This document shows, one piece after another, positions 8,171 to 15,502 of a stretch of DNA of 64,000 nucleotides. Each line of letters opens with the position of its first letter. The first letter of the stretch is position 1. Source of the DNA: Tumebacillus permanentifrigoris. GTDB lineage: Bacteria > Bacillota > Bacilli > Tumebacillales > Tumebacillaceae. Below the pieces are notes generated by a model. The model did no database searches. It was given only the letters and a program-made list of their open reading frames with translations, and had not been told where the DNA came from. The DNA is taken from contig NZ_QGGL01000001.1 of NCBI RefSeq assembly GCF_003148565.1, positions 69,659 through 133,658 on the forward strand, read 5' to 3'. Position numbers and translations under genes: made by a program.

Positions 8171-8326
8171 ATGGACAGCTACTTGGAAGAAATCGAACGT
8201 ATCCGTCGCAAGCTGAACGAAGTCGTGAAGGAGTACAAGGGTGACCTGTTGCACCCGACCGTCCTCCAAGTGAGCCAACAGCTCGATCGCTACATCGTCA
8301 ATTTTCACAGCAAGCAACTACAATAG
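8171..8326 (+). CDS. Spo0E-like aspartyl-phosphate phosphatase (51 aa)
   Basis: The 51-residue product reads MDSYLEEIERIRRKLNEVV, then a central KGDLLHPTVLQVSQQLDRYI. This is the two-helix Spo0E pattern with the SQxLD signature, whose acidic residue is needed for removing phosphate from Spo0A or other response regulators. I chose the ATG at 8171 because GAGGTT lies 6 bases before it; an in-frame ATG at 8150 has only a poor site. It stands in the csaB direction about 100 bases downstream of csaB, possibly on the same transcript, and ends before a strong bidirectional terminator. By family knowledge it would delay sporulation entry; the actual target is unknown. Confidence 0.85.
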   Translation: MDSYLEEIERIRRKLNEVVKEYKGDLLHPTVLQVSQQLDRYIVNFHSKQLQ

Positions 8327-8370
8327 TTCAGTCCTGCCAACAGGAGTGGTCGTCTATGCTTCTCCCCTCT

Positions 8371-8414
8371 AAAAAAACCTCCGATCCGCACATGCGGATT
8401 CGGAGGTTCTTTTT
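8371..8414. terminator. Bidirectional rho-independent terminator
   Basis: AACCTCCGA and TCGGAGGTT flank an inner CCGCA/TGCGG stem, with seven A on the left and CTTTTTAT on the right. It separates the Spo0E-like gene from the convergent stalk-domain gene. Confidence 0.92.
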
Positions 8415-9540
8415 ATTTGAGGATCGCCATCTGGCTGCTTTCATCCCAGTTCACTTCGAGGTGGAAGAAGTTACCCAGCGCGCGCAACGGCACGAGCGTG
8501 CGGTCGTTGAGCTTTTTCGCCGGAACGTCGAGCGTGACGGGTTGGCCATCGACGGTCGCTTGCTTGGAGTCGATCTGCAAGGTGACGATGCGACCGTCCT
8601 TGTTGGTCAGGGTGACTGTCTGCGTCGCTTCATCCCATTTGACGTCCGCGTTGAGCGCGGTGCCGATCGCACGAAGCGGCACGAGCGTGCGGCCTTCGAG
8701 GATCACCGGCTGGACATCAAATGCCGGTTTTTTGCCGGTGACGTAGACTTTTACGTCCTTGGTGTCGCCTTTTTTCTGGTGCTGCTTGGAGAGGCGGGTG
8801 TAGGTGTCCGCGTTTTTATAATCGAGGGTGAGGGCTTTCTCCAGCGATCGGATCGCGCCGTCCGGGTTCTGCAATTGGTCTTGGGTGTCGGCGAGGACGA
8901 CGAGATCGTCCGCTTGTGCTTCGCCTGCACTGTCGAGCGCTTTCAGGGCTTCCTCGATCTGTTTCAGCGCGTCTTGGTCGGAGCTGGAGCCGTTTTGTTT
9001 CGCCCATGCTTTGAGTTGCTCCAGTTTTTTCTCCAGCGAGTTCAGTTGTTTTTTCAGTTCTTCGAGGCGTTTGACCATGTTGTTGATCTTGTTCGTCCAG
9101 CCCTTGTGATGGCCGTTGTCGTGGCAAGGCGGGTTGGAGACGTTGCCTGGGTTGCCATGATGGTCCTTGTCCTTGCCATCGCCATGCTTGTCTTGATCCT
9201 TGTCCTTGCCATGATCCTTGCCGTGATCTTTTTCGAAGCCGACGCTCGGTTGGCCGGTCGTGCCGCCTGTGTCGCCACCTGGAGCGGGCGTAGGCTCAGG
9301 AACGGGCGTCGGAGCCGGCTCAGGAGCGGGCGGGATGTTGCCGTTGTCGTCCTCGTCATCCCCATCGTCGGTACACATGCCGCCGTCTTCTGGCGGGGGC
9401 GGTGGTGGCATGTCGCCCGGGGTTGGTGCGGGGGTCGGTGCAGGTGCCGGAACCGGCGTCGTATCCGCAAGTGCGGTGCTGACCGGAGCGGTCACCAGTG
9501 CGATCGCGGTGAACAGGGCTGCCCATTTCCATTTGCTCAT
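8413..9540 (-). CDS. Exported stalk-domain (copper amine oxidase N-like) protein under c-di-GMP riboswitch
   Basis: The 375-residue protein starts at MSKWKWAALF (GGAGGAA ribosome site 8 bases before). It has a signal peptide ending near ALA (residue 26), a low-complexity region rich in Pro with a PPPPPPE run and repeated HGKD/KDKD units (residues 30-130), a coiled-coil segment (NKINNMVKRLEELKKQLNSLEKKL cut to its heptads, about 150-180), a short TPR-like stretch, and two stalk domains at the C terminus with LVPLRAIGTALNADVKWDE and LVPLRALGNFFHLEVNWDE. Such domains are structural surface modules despite the old copper amine oxidase name. The charged low-complexity part resembles surface adhesion or matrix proteins. 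A c-di-GMP riboswitch in the leader fits a biofilm or adhesion role. Confidence 0.85.
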   Translation of the reverse strand: MSKWKWAALFTAIALVTAPVSTALADTTPVPAPAPTPAPTPGDMPPPPPPEDGGMCTDDGDDEDDNGNIPPAPEPAPTPVPEPTPAPGGDTGGTTGQPSVGFEKDHGKDHGKDKDQDKHGDGKDKDHHGNPGNVSNPPCHDNGHHKGWTNKINNMVKRLEELKKQLNSLEKKLEQLKAWAKQNGSSSDQDALKQIEEALKALDSAGEAQADDLVVLADTQDQLQNPDGAIRSLEKALTLDYKNADTYTRLSKQHQKKGDTKDVKVYVTGKKPAFDVQPVILEGRTLVPLRAIGTALNADVKWDEATQTVTLTNKDGRIVTLQIDSKQATVDGQPVTLDVPAKKLNDRTLVPLRALGNFFHLEVNWDESSQMAILK

Positions 9541-9604
9541 CTCTTGTTTCCTCCTCGTTTCCCAACGAGTCTTGCTCACCGTACTTGCCACACATCCTCA
9601 AGTT

Positions 9605-9682
9605 CGGCAACCCGGCTGCCCTAGCGCCTGTGCGCGGTAGGCCCGTGGCTTTGCGTCCCTGTCTTTCAATCAGGTTTGCCTT
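9605..9682 (-). promoter_or_regulatory. Class I cyclic di-GMP riboswitch (GEMM-I)
   Basis: On the minus strand the leader contains, in order, GGCAAACC, a GAAA loop (TTGAAAGA), GGGACGCAAAGCC, GGGCCTA, CTAGGGCAGCC and GGGTTGCCG. These are the diagnostic GEMM-I elements; the first and last pair to form P1, and the GAAA tetraloop and its receptor arm are in the right places. It starts about 20 bases after the promoter's -10 and ends about 65 bases before the ATG of the stalk-domain gene. No terminator follows. Instead a small hairpin (CTCGTT/AACGAG) abuts the AGGAGG site, so the switch more probably acts on translation. On or off cannot be told by eye. Confidence 0.95.
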
Positions 9683-9703
9683 TGTCGGGAGAATTTGTTT
9701 GCT

Positions 9704-9732
9704 TCTATACTAAATAGTACTAACTTCATCAA
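9704..9732 (-). promoter_or_regulatory. sigma-A promoter of the riboswitch-controlled gene
   Basis: On the minus strand TTGATG and TATAGA are 17 bases apart, and the riboswitch begins about 20 bases after the -10. No clear terminator is seen between this promoter and the end of the upstream gene at 9759, so some read-through from that gene is possible. Confidence 0.7.
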
Positions 9733-9758
9733 TTTCCAGCAAGCGCCCAAAGACCTAC

Positions 9759-11354
9759 CTACGAAAAGGCTTGGACGTCGAGAATCTCCAGACCGAACAA
9801 TTTGTTGGTGTCAGGATACACCGCGTCCTGTTCGGTGTTCAGCCACGCGTAGCCGTAGTAGTACTGGCCGTAGGAATCATAGAACCCCAAGCCGCCGCTC
9901 TCGCTCTGCACGCCTTGTTCCTTGGTCGCATGGTCGAGATCGACGAACAGGTAGACCGTGCCCTTGTCGCGCTCGGCCTTGCCCGACACCTGCGCCGGAA
10001 CACCTTCGATATGCCCGTCCTTGTACACGCGAATTTTCTGCTGGCCCGGTGCCAGCGTTAACGCCTGCGTTGCTGTGGTGCCCGTGCCTTGGGTGAGCAG
10101 GTGTACGGAGCCTTGGAAGGTGCTGGGCACATTGAGCGTGATCTCCATCCCTTTGGATGTGCGCGCAATCTCCGACTGCAAGTGCGCTTTGAAGTTCGTT
10201 TCAAATGTCGCCAGCGGCACCCCGATCGCCGAGGAGAAGGCGGTGAGGCGTGCGCCTGCTGCGTATTTCGTGAGGTAGTCCAGCAACTTCTGCTTGCCAA
10301 ACGTCGCCACCAAGTATTTATAGGCGAGGTAATCCTGCAATTCGACGTTGTACCCAGCCCCGCCGCTGAGCGCATCGACCGTGCCGTCTGTGGAAGAGAT
10401 CAGCGGGTGGTACGTGCCTTGTGCAACCACGCCGAGCACATAATCGCGCAACATGCCATCCATCTGTTTGCGCATCACAGCCGGTTGGTTCTGGAATTCC
10501 GCATCCAGCCCGGTCTGCCACGCCAGCCCTTCATGCACCCACGAAGGCAGGTCGCGCCCGCCGTTTTGGTTGAGCAGCACGTGCATCAGTTCATGTGCGA
10601 TCGTCTGCGTGCGCTCATGGTCGGTCGCCAATTTGCTCAACGGGATCATCACCCGCGATTCATAGGTGATGCCTTCTGCCACGGCGGCGATCGACGCGGC
10701 ATCGGGATCTTCCCCATACTTGGCGATCGCCTGTTGGTACCCCGTCTGCGAGTTCGAGAGGTAGATCCAGACCGGCTTTTGAAACGTCTTGCCGATCTCG
10801 GCTTCGACCAGCGCCGCGAGGTTCTGGTTCTGCACCAGCCCTTGCACGCTCGCCGTCATGCCATCCTGTAGGCTCGCATAATCGTCCCCGACGACCCGCA
10901 CTTTCGGGGCGCCTACGCTGTTGATCGTCACGCGGCCCTGCTGTTCGTCCCACAGCACTTCATCGCCAAACGACTCAGCGAGAAACCGCACCGGCACCAT
11001 CGTCCGGTTGCTGACCAGTTGCGCCGGCACATCGAGCGTGACGGGCTGGCCGTTTTTCGTGACGATTTGGCTGCCGATCGGCAAGCGCAGCGTGACCCCG
11101 TTTTTGCTTGCCACCGCAGTCTGGGTGTCATCTTCCCAATGCACATCGGCGCCCAGTGCTTCGAAAATCATCCGCATCGGTACGAGGGTGCGATACTGAA
11201 ACACTTGTGGTTGCACGTCAAATCGAATCCATTCGCCGTCCACAACTACATCAGGACGCTCTGGCGTTGCCGCCACGGCCGGCGTGTTGCACAAACTTGC
11301 CGCCATGCCGAGGCCGAGCAGGACCGCCGTCGTCCATCGCTTCCACGAAGTCAT
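9759..11354 (-). CDS. Exported stalk-domain protein with gluzincin-like (peptidase MA) metallopeptidase domain
   Basis: The 531-residue protein begins at MTSWKRWTTAVLLGLG (GAGAGGAG 8 bases before); a slightly longer start at 11372 lacks a ribosome site. A signal peptide ends near AVAAT. Two stalk domains follow (residues about 35-155; LVPMRMIFEALGADVHWED and MVPVRFLAESFGDEVLWDE). The middle has a zinc-peptidase core TIAHELMHVLLNQ (HExxH) with a downstream WVHEGLAWQTG, the E-G pattern of gluzincins of the peptidase MA-like group. The C terminus (residues 400-531) is a beta-rich region I do not recognise. It probably acts at the cell surface, with stalk domains as spacers. Substrate unknown. 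Confidence 0.85.
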   Translation of the reverse strand: MTSWKRWTTAVLLGLGMAASLCNTPAVAATPERPDVVVDGEWIRFDVQPQVFQYRTLVPMRMIFEALGADVHWEDDTQTAVASKNGVTLRLPIGSQIVTKNGQPVTLDVPAQLVSNRTMVPVRFLAESFGDEVLWDEQQGRVTINSVGAPKVRVVGDDYASLQDGMTASVQGLVQNQNLAALVEAEIGKTFQKPVWIYLSNSQTGYQQAIAKYGEDPDAASIAAVAEGITYESRVMIPLSKLATDHERTQTIAHELMHVLLNQNGGRDLPSWVHEGLAWQTGLDAEFQNQPAVMRKQMDGMLRDYVLGVVAQGTYHPLISSTDGTVDALSGGAGYNVELQDYLAYKYLVATFGKQKLLDYLTKYAAGARLTAFSSAIGVPLATFETNFKAHLQSEIARTSKGMEITLNVPSTFQGSVHLLTQGTGTTATQALTLAPGQQKIRVYKDGHIEGVPAQVSGKAERDKGTVYLFVDLDHATKEQGVQSESGGLGFYDSYGQYYYGYAWLNTEQDAVYPDTNKLFGLEILDVQAFS

Positions 11355-11412
11355 TGCACACACTCCTCTCATGTTACCATCCTACTTCGAGAGTTTGCGA
11401 ACTGGCAACTGG

Positions 11413-11446
11413 AAAAAAGCACCCGCCGCCTGGCCGGGTGCTTTTT
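11413..11446. terminator. Rho-independent terminator after the MBOAT operon
   Basis: AAAAAAGCACCCG and CGGGTGCTTTTT form a long stem with U-tracts on both strands. It ends the SGNH-MBOAT-microprotein operon on the minus strand and lies before the promoter region of the stalk-domain peptidase gene. Confidence 0.92.
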
Positions 11447-11461
11447 GTCGAACTCGTGGGC

Positions 11462-11566
11462 TTAGAAATCGGTATAAATGAAGCGTTCGCTCGGCCCCTC
11501 CGCGATCAAATAGACGGCGACGAGCAGCACGGCGAGCAGGACGCCTTGGAAAAAAGCCTTGGTCAT
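11462..11566 (-). CDS. DltX-like membrane microprotein (34 aa)
   Basis: The 34-residue product starts MTKAFFQGVLLAVLLVAVYL, a single membrane helix, and ends ERFIYTDF. The ending resembles the C terminus of DltX (FIYNEF), whose conserved tyrosine is proposed to receive the acyl group from the MBOAT protein DltB and hand it on to DltD. Its start codon is 4 bases after the stop of the MBOAT gene, with GGGGGCG upstream, so it is clearly in the operon. No dltA or dltC is present. I infer that it is the acyl-relay microprotein for this AlgI-type system. It is short and has no other known domain. Confidence 0.75.
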   Translation of the reverse strand: MTKAFFQGVLLAVLLVAVYLIAEGPSERFIYTDF

Positions 11567-11570
11567 CGGG

Positions 11571-12716
11571 TCACGCCCCCATCATGCGTTGTAAAAAGAC
11601 AAACGAAGCTCGCAAGCTCGGGCTGGCAAAAAACACCCACCCGAAACAGACAAAGTGAAACGTCAGCGCCCACGCCAGCAAATTCCCGATCGGGCGGGGC
11701 AACACCGCCTGTTCTGGCCGGTACGTGCTCCAGATCTTGTTGACCGCCTGACCTGCCCCGTGCCACATCCCCCAGACCACGAAGGTCCAGTTCGCCCCGT
11801 GCCAGAGGCCGGAGATCGTCATCGCGAGGAACAGGAACCACAGCCCCTTGGCGAACCCCTTGCGATTGCCACCGAGCGGGATGTACAGGTAATCGCGAAT
11901 CCACGACGAGAGCGAGATGTGCCAGCGCCGCCAGAACTCACCGAGGTTGCGCGAGATGTACGGCCAGTTGAAGTTCTCAGGCAAGTGGTAGCCAAAGCAC
12001 TGCGCCGCACCGATCGCCACGTCCGAATAGGCGGAAAAGTCGAGGTAGATCTTGAAGGCGTAGGCATACATCGCCACCCAGAGCGCCGGCACCGTCGCAC
12101 TCGCCGGGTCGGCAAACACGGTCACGAACAGCGGGTTGAGCGAATCGGCGAAGGCGATTTTTTTAAACAAGCCGATGCCCATGCGGAACAGCCCTTGTTG
12201 GACATCAGCGGCGGTAAACGAGATCTTGTCCCGCTCAAACGACTGGATGCGCTTGATCGGCCCCGCGACTAAGGACGGGAAAAAGAAAATAAACAGGAAA
12301 AACTCCCGGAGCGTGACGCGCTGTGCCTTGCCTTTGTAGACGTCAACGAGGTAGTGTACGAACTCAAAGACAAAAAAGGAAATCGCCAGCGGCACCGCCA
12401 GCTTGACGGCGGTCAGGTCAGCACCGAACCACTGGTCGAGCGAAGTGACCGCCATCTTCCAGTATTTATAGTAGAACAAGAGTCCGACGGAGAACACGAT
12501 GCCCGCGGCAAACACGCTTTTTTTCCGCGAGCGCGAGAGGGTGTAGATGATCAGCGTCAGCGCCAGGAGCAGCAGAAAGTGCGCGAGGCTGTCGTAGGCG
12601 TAAAACACAAATCCGGCGAGGATCATGACATAGGGACGCCACTTCGCCGGCGCAAGCGCGTACACGCTCAAGGTGATCGCAAAAAACACGAGGAACGTGT
12701 AGGTGGTGAAGATCAT
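11571..12716 (-). CDS. AlgI-type MBOAT membrane O-acyltransferase
   Basis: The 381-residue protein has about ten membrane segments and the AlgI signatures FWRRWHISLSSWIRDYLYIP and LGGNRKG. LWHGANW holds the invariant MBOAT histidine, and DFSAYSDVAIG is also typical. MBOAT proteins move acyl groups (acetyl, D-alanyl) from a cytoplasmic donor to the outside of the membrane for wall or capsule polymers. The wording is nearer AlgI/PatA than DltB. The start overlaps the SGNH gene stop by ATGA, and a DltX-like microprotein follows. Together they form a donor-channel, relay and transferase set. The acyl group is probably acetyl, as no D-alanine ligase or carrier gene is present, but this is inference. 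Confidence 0.93.
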   Translation of the reverse strand: MIFTTYTFLVFFAITLSVYALAPAKWRPYVMILAGFVFYAYDSLAHFLLLLALTLIIYTLSRSRKKSVFAAGIVFSVGLLFYYKYWKMAVTSLDQWFGADLTAVKLAVPLAISFFVFEFVHYLVDVYKGKAQRVTLREFFLFIFFFPSLVAGPIKRIQSFERDKISFTAADVQQGLFRMGIGLFKKIAFADSLNPLFVTVFADPASATVPALWVAMYAYAFKIYLDFSAYSDVAIGAAQCFGYHLPENFNWPYISRNLGEFWRRWHISLSSWIRDYLYIPLGGNRKGFAKGLWFLFLAMTISGLWHGANWTFVVWGMWHGAGQAVNKIWSTYRPEQAVLPRPIGNLLAWALTFHFVCFGWVFFASPSLRASFVFLQRMMGA

Positions 12717-13804
12717 TGCGGAAGTCCTCCCTTGGCGGCGATCTCCTGCGCGAGTTGGTTCGCAATGTCGAGATGGGCGTCGCGAAGCATGTGGTCATAA
12801 TCGCCGAATTGGGCGGACGGGACGGCGTCACGCAAATCGAGGTACCAAGCCCCGGCGCGGTCGAGGATGTTTTTCAGGTAGTCCTCGTTGGCGCGGAGTT
12901 GGTTGACGTCGAAAAACGTCCCGATCAGTTGCTCGTTTTGCGGGGTGAGGTAGAAAAGGATGTTGATGTTGTGCTCCTGGGCGTATTGCAAGGTGCGTTC
13001 GAGCATCTGGACACTGTCATTGCGCTCGGTGAGCGGGCCTTGGCCGTAGATGCGGGCCATGTTGGTCTGTTCAGGCTGCTCCCACTTTTTGCTTGTCCAC
13101 GGGACGCCGATGATGCTTTCCGCCGGTGTGGCGCTGGCGGCGACGGCTTCGGGCGCTTGGGGTGGGGCGAGGGCGGTGACAGCCTCGCGGATGTAGTGAC
13201 GCGGTTGTGCAGCGAACAGTTTTTCGTTGATCGCGGGCTGGTATTGGCCGAGGTTGGTGTTTTTGAGCAAGGTCTTGATGGTTTCCTCGACGCGATTGTC
13301 GGTGAAGATGCCTTGTGGAACCTGCGGTTCGAGCAGGAAATCGCGCTTGAGTGTTTTGTTGGCGAGGGCCCCTTCGGAGAGGATGCGCTCTGAGTAAAAC
13401 ACGACGTTCACGTCGAGGAGGACGAGATCGGGCTGCGCATCGGTGGCGCGTTTGAGCATCGCGTAGAGATCGGCTGGACGAGCGCCAGGGTACGCGAGGT
13501 TGGTGACAGAGGTATTGGGATTCTGATTGCGCAAGGCTTGGCGCAGGAAGAACGGAATGGTTTCATTTTCATAGACGACCGAACCATACATGGTGGAGTC
13601 GCCGAGGGTGATGACTTTGGGAGACTTTTGGGCGGCGATGTTGGCGAAGGCCGTGTCGAGTTGGAGGTTCTGTTCATAGAACGTATCGTCCAACACGAGG
13701 CGCTCCGACGACATGCTCTCCGGAGCAAACGTCCCGGCCCACAGGTTGAGAGCGACCAGCGTCGAGCCCAGACCGAGGGACATGGCAAGTAACTGCTTTT
13801 TCAA
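12713..13804 (-). CDS. SGNH/DltD- or AlgX-like acyltransferase partner of MBOAT
   Basis: The 363-residue protein has an N-terminal membrane anchor (LAMSLGLGSTLVALNLWAG) and an extracellular domain with SGNH-type blocks: ITLGDSTMYGS (Ser nucleophile), NLAYPGARPADLY (Gly/Asn region), LVLLDVNVVFY, and MLRDAHLD near the C terminus, where Asp and His of the triad would lie. It would transfer the acyl group to an extracellular polymer. I chose the TTG start at 13804 because GAGGTGG lies 6 bases before it; the longer reading would place that ribosome site inside the gene. It is the first gene of the operon and overlaps the MBOAT gene by four bases. Confidence 0.85.
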   Translation of the reverse strand: MKKQLLAMSLGLGSTLVALNLWAGTFAPESMSSERLVLDDTFYEQNLQLDTAFANIAAQKSPKVITLGDSTMYGSVVYENETIPFFLRQALRNQNPNTSVTNLAYPGARPADLYAMLKRATDAQPDLVLLDVNVVFYSERILSEGALANKTLKRDFLLEPQVPQGIFTDNRVEETIKTLLKNTNLGQYQPAINEKLFAAQPRHYIREAVTALAPPQAPEAVAASATPAESIIGVPWTSKKWEQPEQTNMARIYGQGPLTERNDSVQMLERTLQYAQEHNINILFYLTPQNEQLIGTFFDVNQLRANEDYLKNILDRAGAWYLDLRDAVPSAQFGDYDHMLRDAHLDIANQLAQEIAAKGGLPQ

Positions 13805-13868
13805 AACAAACCACCTCAAAAATCGAATCTAGTACCCTACCAATCATACTACCTACCCGCCCCAAACG

Positions 13869-13900
13869 CAAAAAAGGACCGCCCCAGATGGGAGCGGTCT
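13869..13900 (-). terminator. Rho-independent terminator of the pro-peptide gene
   Basis: On the minus strand GACCGCtCCC and GGGgCGGTC are followed by CTTTTTTG. It lies about 40 bases after the pro-peptide stop codon and so closes the regulator/pro-peptide transcript before the divergent-sense SGNH operon leader. Confidence 0.85.
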
Positions 13901-13939
13901 TAGAAAATACCCTGGTTTGAGTATTAGGTACGAGTGCGA

Positions 13940-14086
13940 TTAAATAGTAGGATCGTTAATAGAGAAGGCTTGGAAACCCGTTGCACAGGTCGGATCATTA
14001 ATGGATGCTTGAGTGTTCACTTCGTGCGAAACAAAAGAGAACATTACCGCCAGAGCAACAATTACCGTGAAAACGAACTTTTTCAT
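13940..14086 (-). CDS. Secreted pro-peptide with duplicated SINDPT motif, candidate quorum-sensing pheromone
   Basis: The 48-residue product has a classic export signal (MKKFVFTVIVALAVMFSFVS), a short spacer HEVNTQA, and a 21-residue tail that starts SINDPT, continues CATGFQAF, and ends SINDPTI. The same hexapeptide thus occurs twice, each time just after a QA or QAF, and the second copy is the extreme C terminus. RRNPP pheromones such as PapR and NprX are cut from the C-terminal end of such exported pro-peptides as 5-10 residue signals. Its ATG overlaps the stop of the upstream HTH-TPR gene (ATGA), with GAGGGGGC 8 bases before. The NprR-NprX arrangement is the nearest known model. I infer that SINDPT(I) is the signal. 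Confidence 0.82.
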   Translation of the reverse strand: MKKFVFTVIVALAVMFSFVSHEVNTQASINDPTCATGFQAFSINDPTI

Positions 14087-15369
14087 AAATATAGCCCCCT
14101 CACCCTGAGTCCTTCCTGCATGGAAGATGTCATTTTCTGCATATACTCACTCGCTTTTTCAAGCTCCCCACGCGAGTCGTATATGCTTACAATCTGAGCA
14201 TAACACTTCGATACCTCTCCAAGCAAGCCGAATTTTTCAAAAAGTCCCGCTGAACTTAACATATACTCTAATGAGCGCTCTTGGTTTTGAAGTTCCTTAT
14301 ACATCAAACCCATCGTTCGATAGACAAATGCGCGCTCGCTGTGTTCGGCCGGAAGGAGCTCCAAGGCGCGGAAGCACCATTTCTCAGCATTCTGATACTC
14401 TTTCATCCGGAAATGGACAATCCCCATTTCGCCGTATACGTTTGCGATGAGATCATTCTCTTTTAGGGCCTTGAATTCATCAATACATTCTTGGAATAGT
14501 GAGATAGCTTCACTATAGTTTTGCAATTCATATTGAATAATGGCGTAGTTTTGCTTGGTACGGAACTCCTGCAAGCGATCATTGACACTGCGGAACATGG
14601 TGATCGCCGTGCGTGTTGTTTCGGCTGCCAACTTAAATTCACCCAGACGATAGTAGGTATTGGCCAGACCTTGGTAGGCAAATCCCAGCAGATTCAAACT
14701 GGAGGTACCTTGGAATGTATCGATCGCGTTTTTATAATAGCCCAGAGCGCCTTGCACTTCCCCCAAATACGACAAGGTCAGCGCATAATGAACAAATAAA
14801 ATCCCTTTTTGCTCGGCTGCATAATCAGTAGCCTTGGAAAGTTCCTTCAATGATTGGTTAAAATAATGCTTTGCCATAATATAGTCGTTGGCTCTCATCT
14901 TTGCCCAGCCCAGCTTCCAGTAGAGCTGAACGGCTTTCGAACGATCCCGTTCGAGCGCAACGACTTCTAACATGCCCTCTAGCAGTTTATTTGCTTTTTC
15001 AAAATTCTTCGAATGGACATAGGCGTCGGCGAGATCAAATTTAATTTCGTTCTCATGGGCGTCATCTGTACTGCTCAATCCTTCCAGCACAGAAATCGCC
15101 TTTGCATAATCCTTCGTGCCCATCAAAGACTTCGCGAGCTTATAACGGGTGTCTTCTTCGAGTTGTTCTTGCATATCCATCAAGAACTCGTCGATCGGGA
15201 CGTCGAGTTTGCGGGAAATGCCTTCCAGCAGCTTGAAGGAGGGGTTGGCTTTGTCCGATTCGATCTGAGAGATCATACTCGGGGTTACCAGGCCCTCCGC
15301 CAGCTCCGTCTGTGTGATTCCTTTGCGCATACGCCATTCGCGAATCTTTTGTCCTAGCGATTTATCCAT
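14083..15369 (-). CDS. HTH-TPR quorum-sensing-type regulator (RRNPP/NprR-like)
   Basis: The 428-residue protein has an N-terminal XRE helix-turn-helix (SLGQKIREWRMRKGITQTEL, then PSMISQIESDKANPS; residues 5-62). About nine TPR-like repeats follow to the C terminus, such as YYRLGEFKLAAETTRTAITM and VYRTMGLMYKELQNQERSLE. Length and order equal NprR-type peptide receptors of bacilli. The stop codon is shared with the start of a secreted pro-peptide gene, the strongest evidence that it is a receptor rather than a generic TPR regulator. Ribosome site GGGGGG precedes the ATG. The gene is visibly lower in GC and uses more AT-ending codons than its neighbours, which suggests acquisition as a cassette. 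It is a paralogue of the protein at 266-1513. Confidence 0.92.
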   Translation of the reverse strand: MDKSLGQKIREWRMRKGITQTELAEGLVTPSMISQIESDKANPSFKLLEGISRKLDVPIDEFLMDMQEQLEEDTRYKLAKSLMGTKDYAKAISVLEGLSSTDDAHENEIKFDLADAYVHSKNFEKANKLLEGMLEVVALERDRSKAVQLYWKLGWAKMRANDYIMAKHYFNQSLKELSKATDYAAEQKGILFVHYALTLSYLGEVQGALGYYKNAIDTFQGTSSLNLLGFAYQGLANTYYRLGEFKLAAETTRTAITMFRSVNDRLQEFRTKQNYAIIQYELQNYSEAISLFQECIDEFKALKENDLIANVYGEMGIVHFRMKEYQNAEKWCFRALELLPAEHSERAFVYRTMGLMYKELQNQERSLEYMLSSAGLFEKFGLLGEVSKCYAQIVSIYDSRGELEKASEYMQKMTSSMQEGLRVRGLYL

Positions 15370-15502
15370 GAACGTTTCCCCCCAAGAATCGGTCTTTTCA
15401 CAAAAGAGTGTCTCTTACTTAACGATTATGATATATGATACTTACGCGATTTGAAAGATAGACATCCACATTGTATCCATATTTTCGAAACACAAACTAA
15501 CT

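Noticed and set aside
11462-13804. Complete dlt operon for D-alanylation
   Set aside because: dltA and dltC are missing and the MBOAT has AlgI rather than DltB wording, so only the microprotein and the general plan are dlt-like.
14127-14450. Plus-strand frames opposite the HTH-TPR gene
   Set aside because: They lie within the regulator gene on the other strand and have no ribosome site or family.
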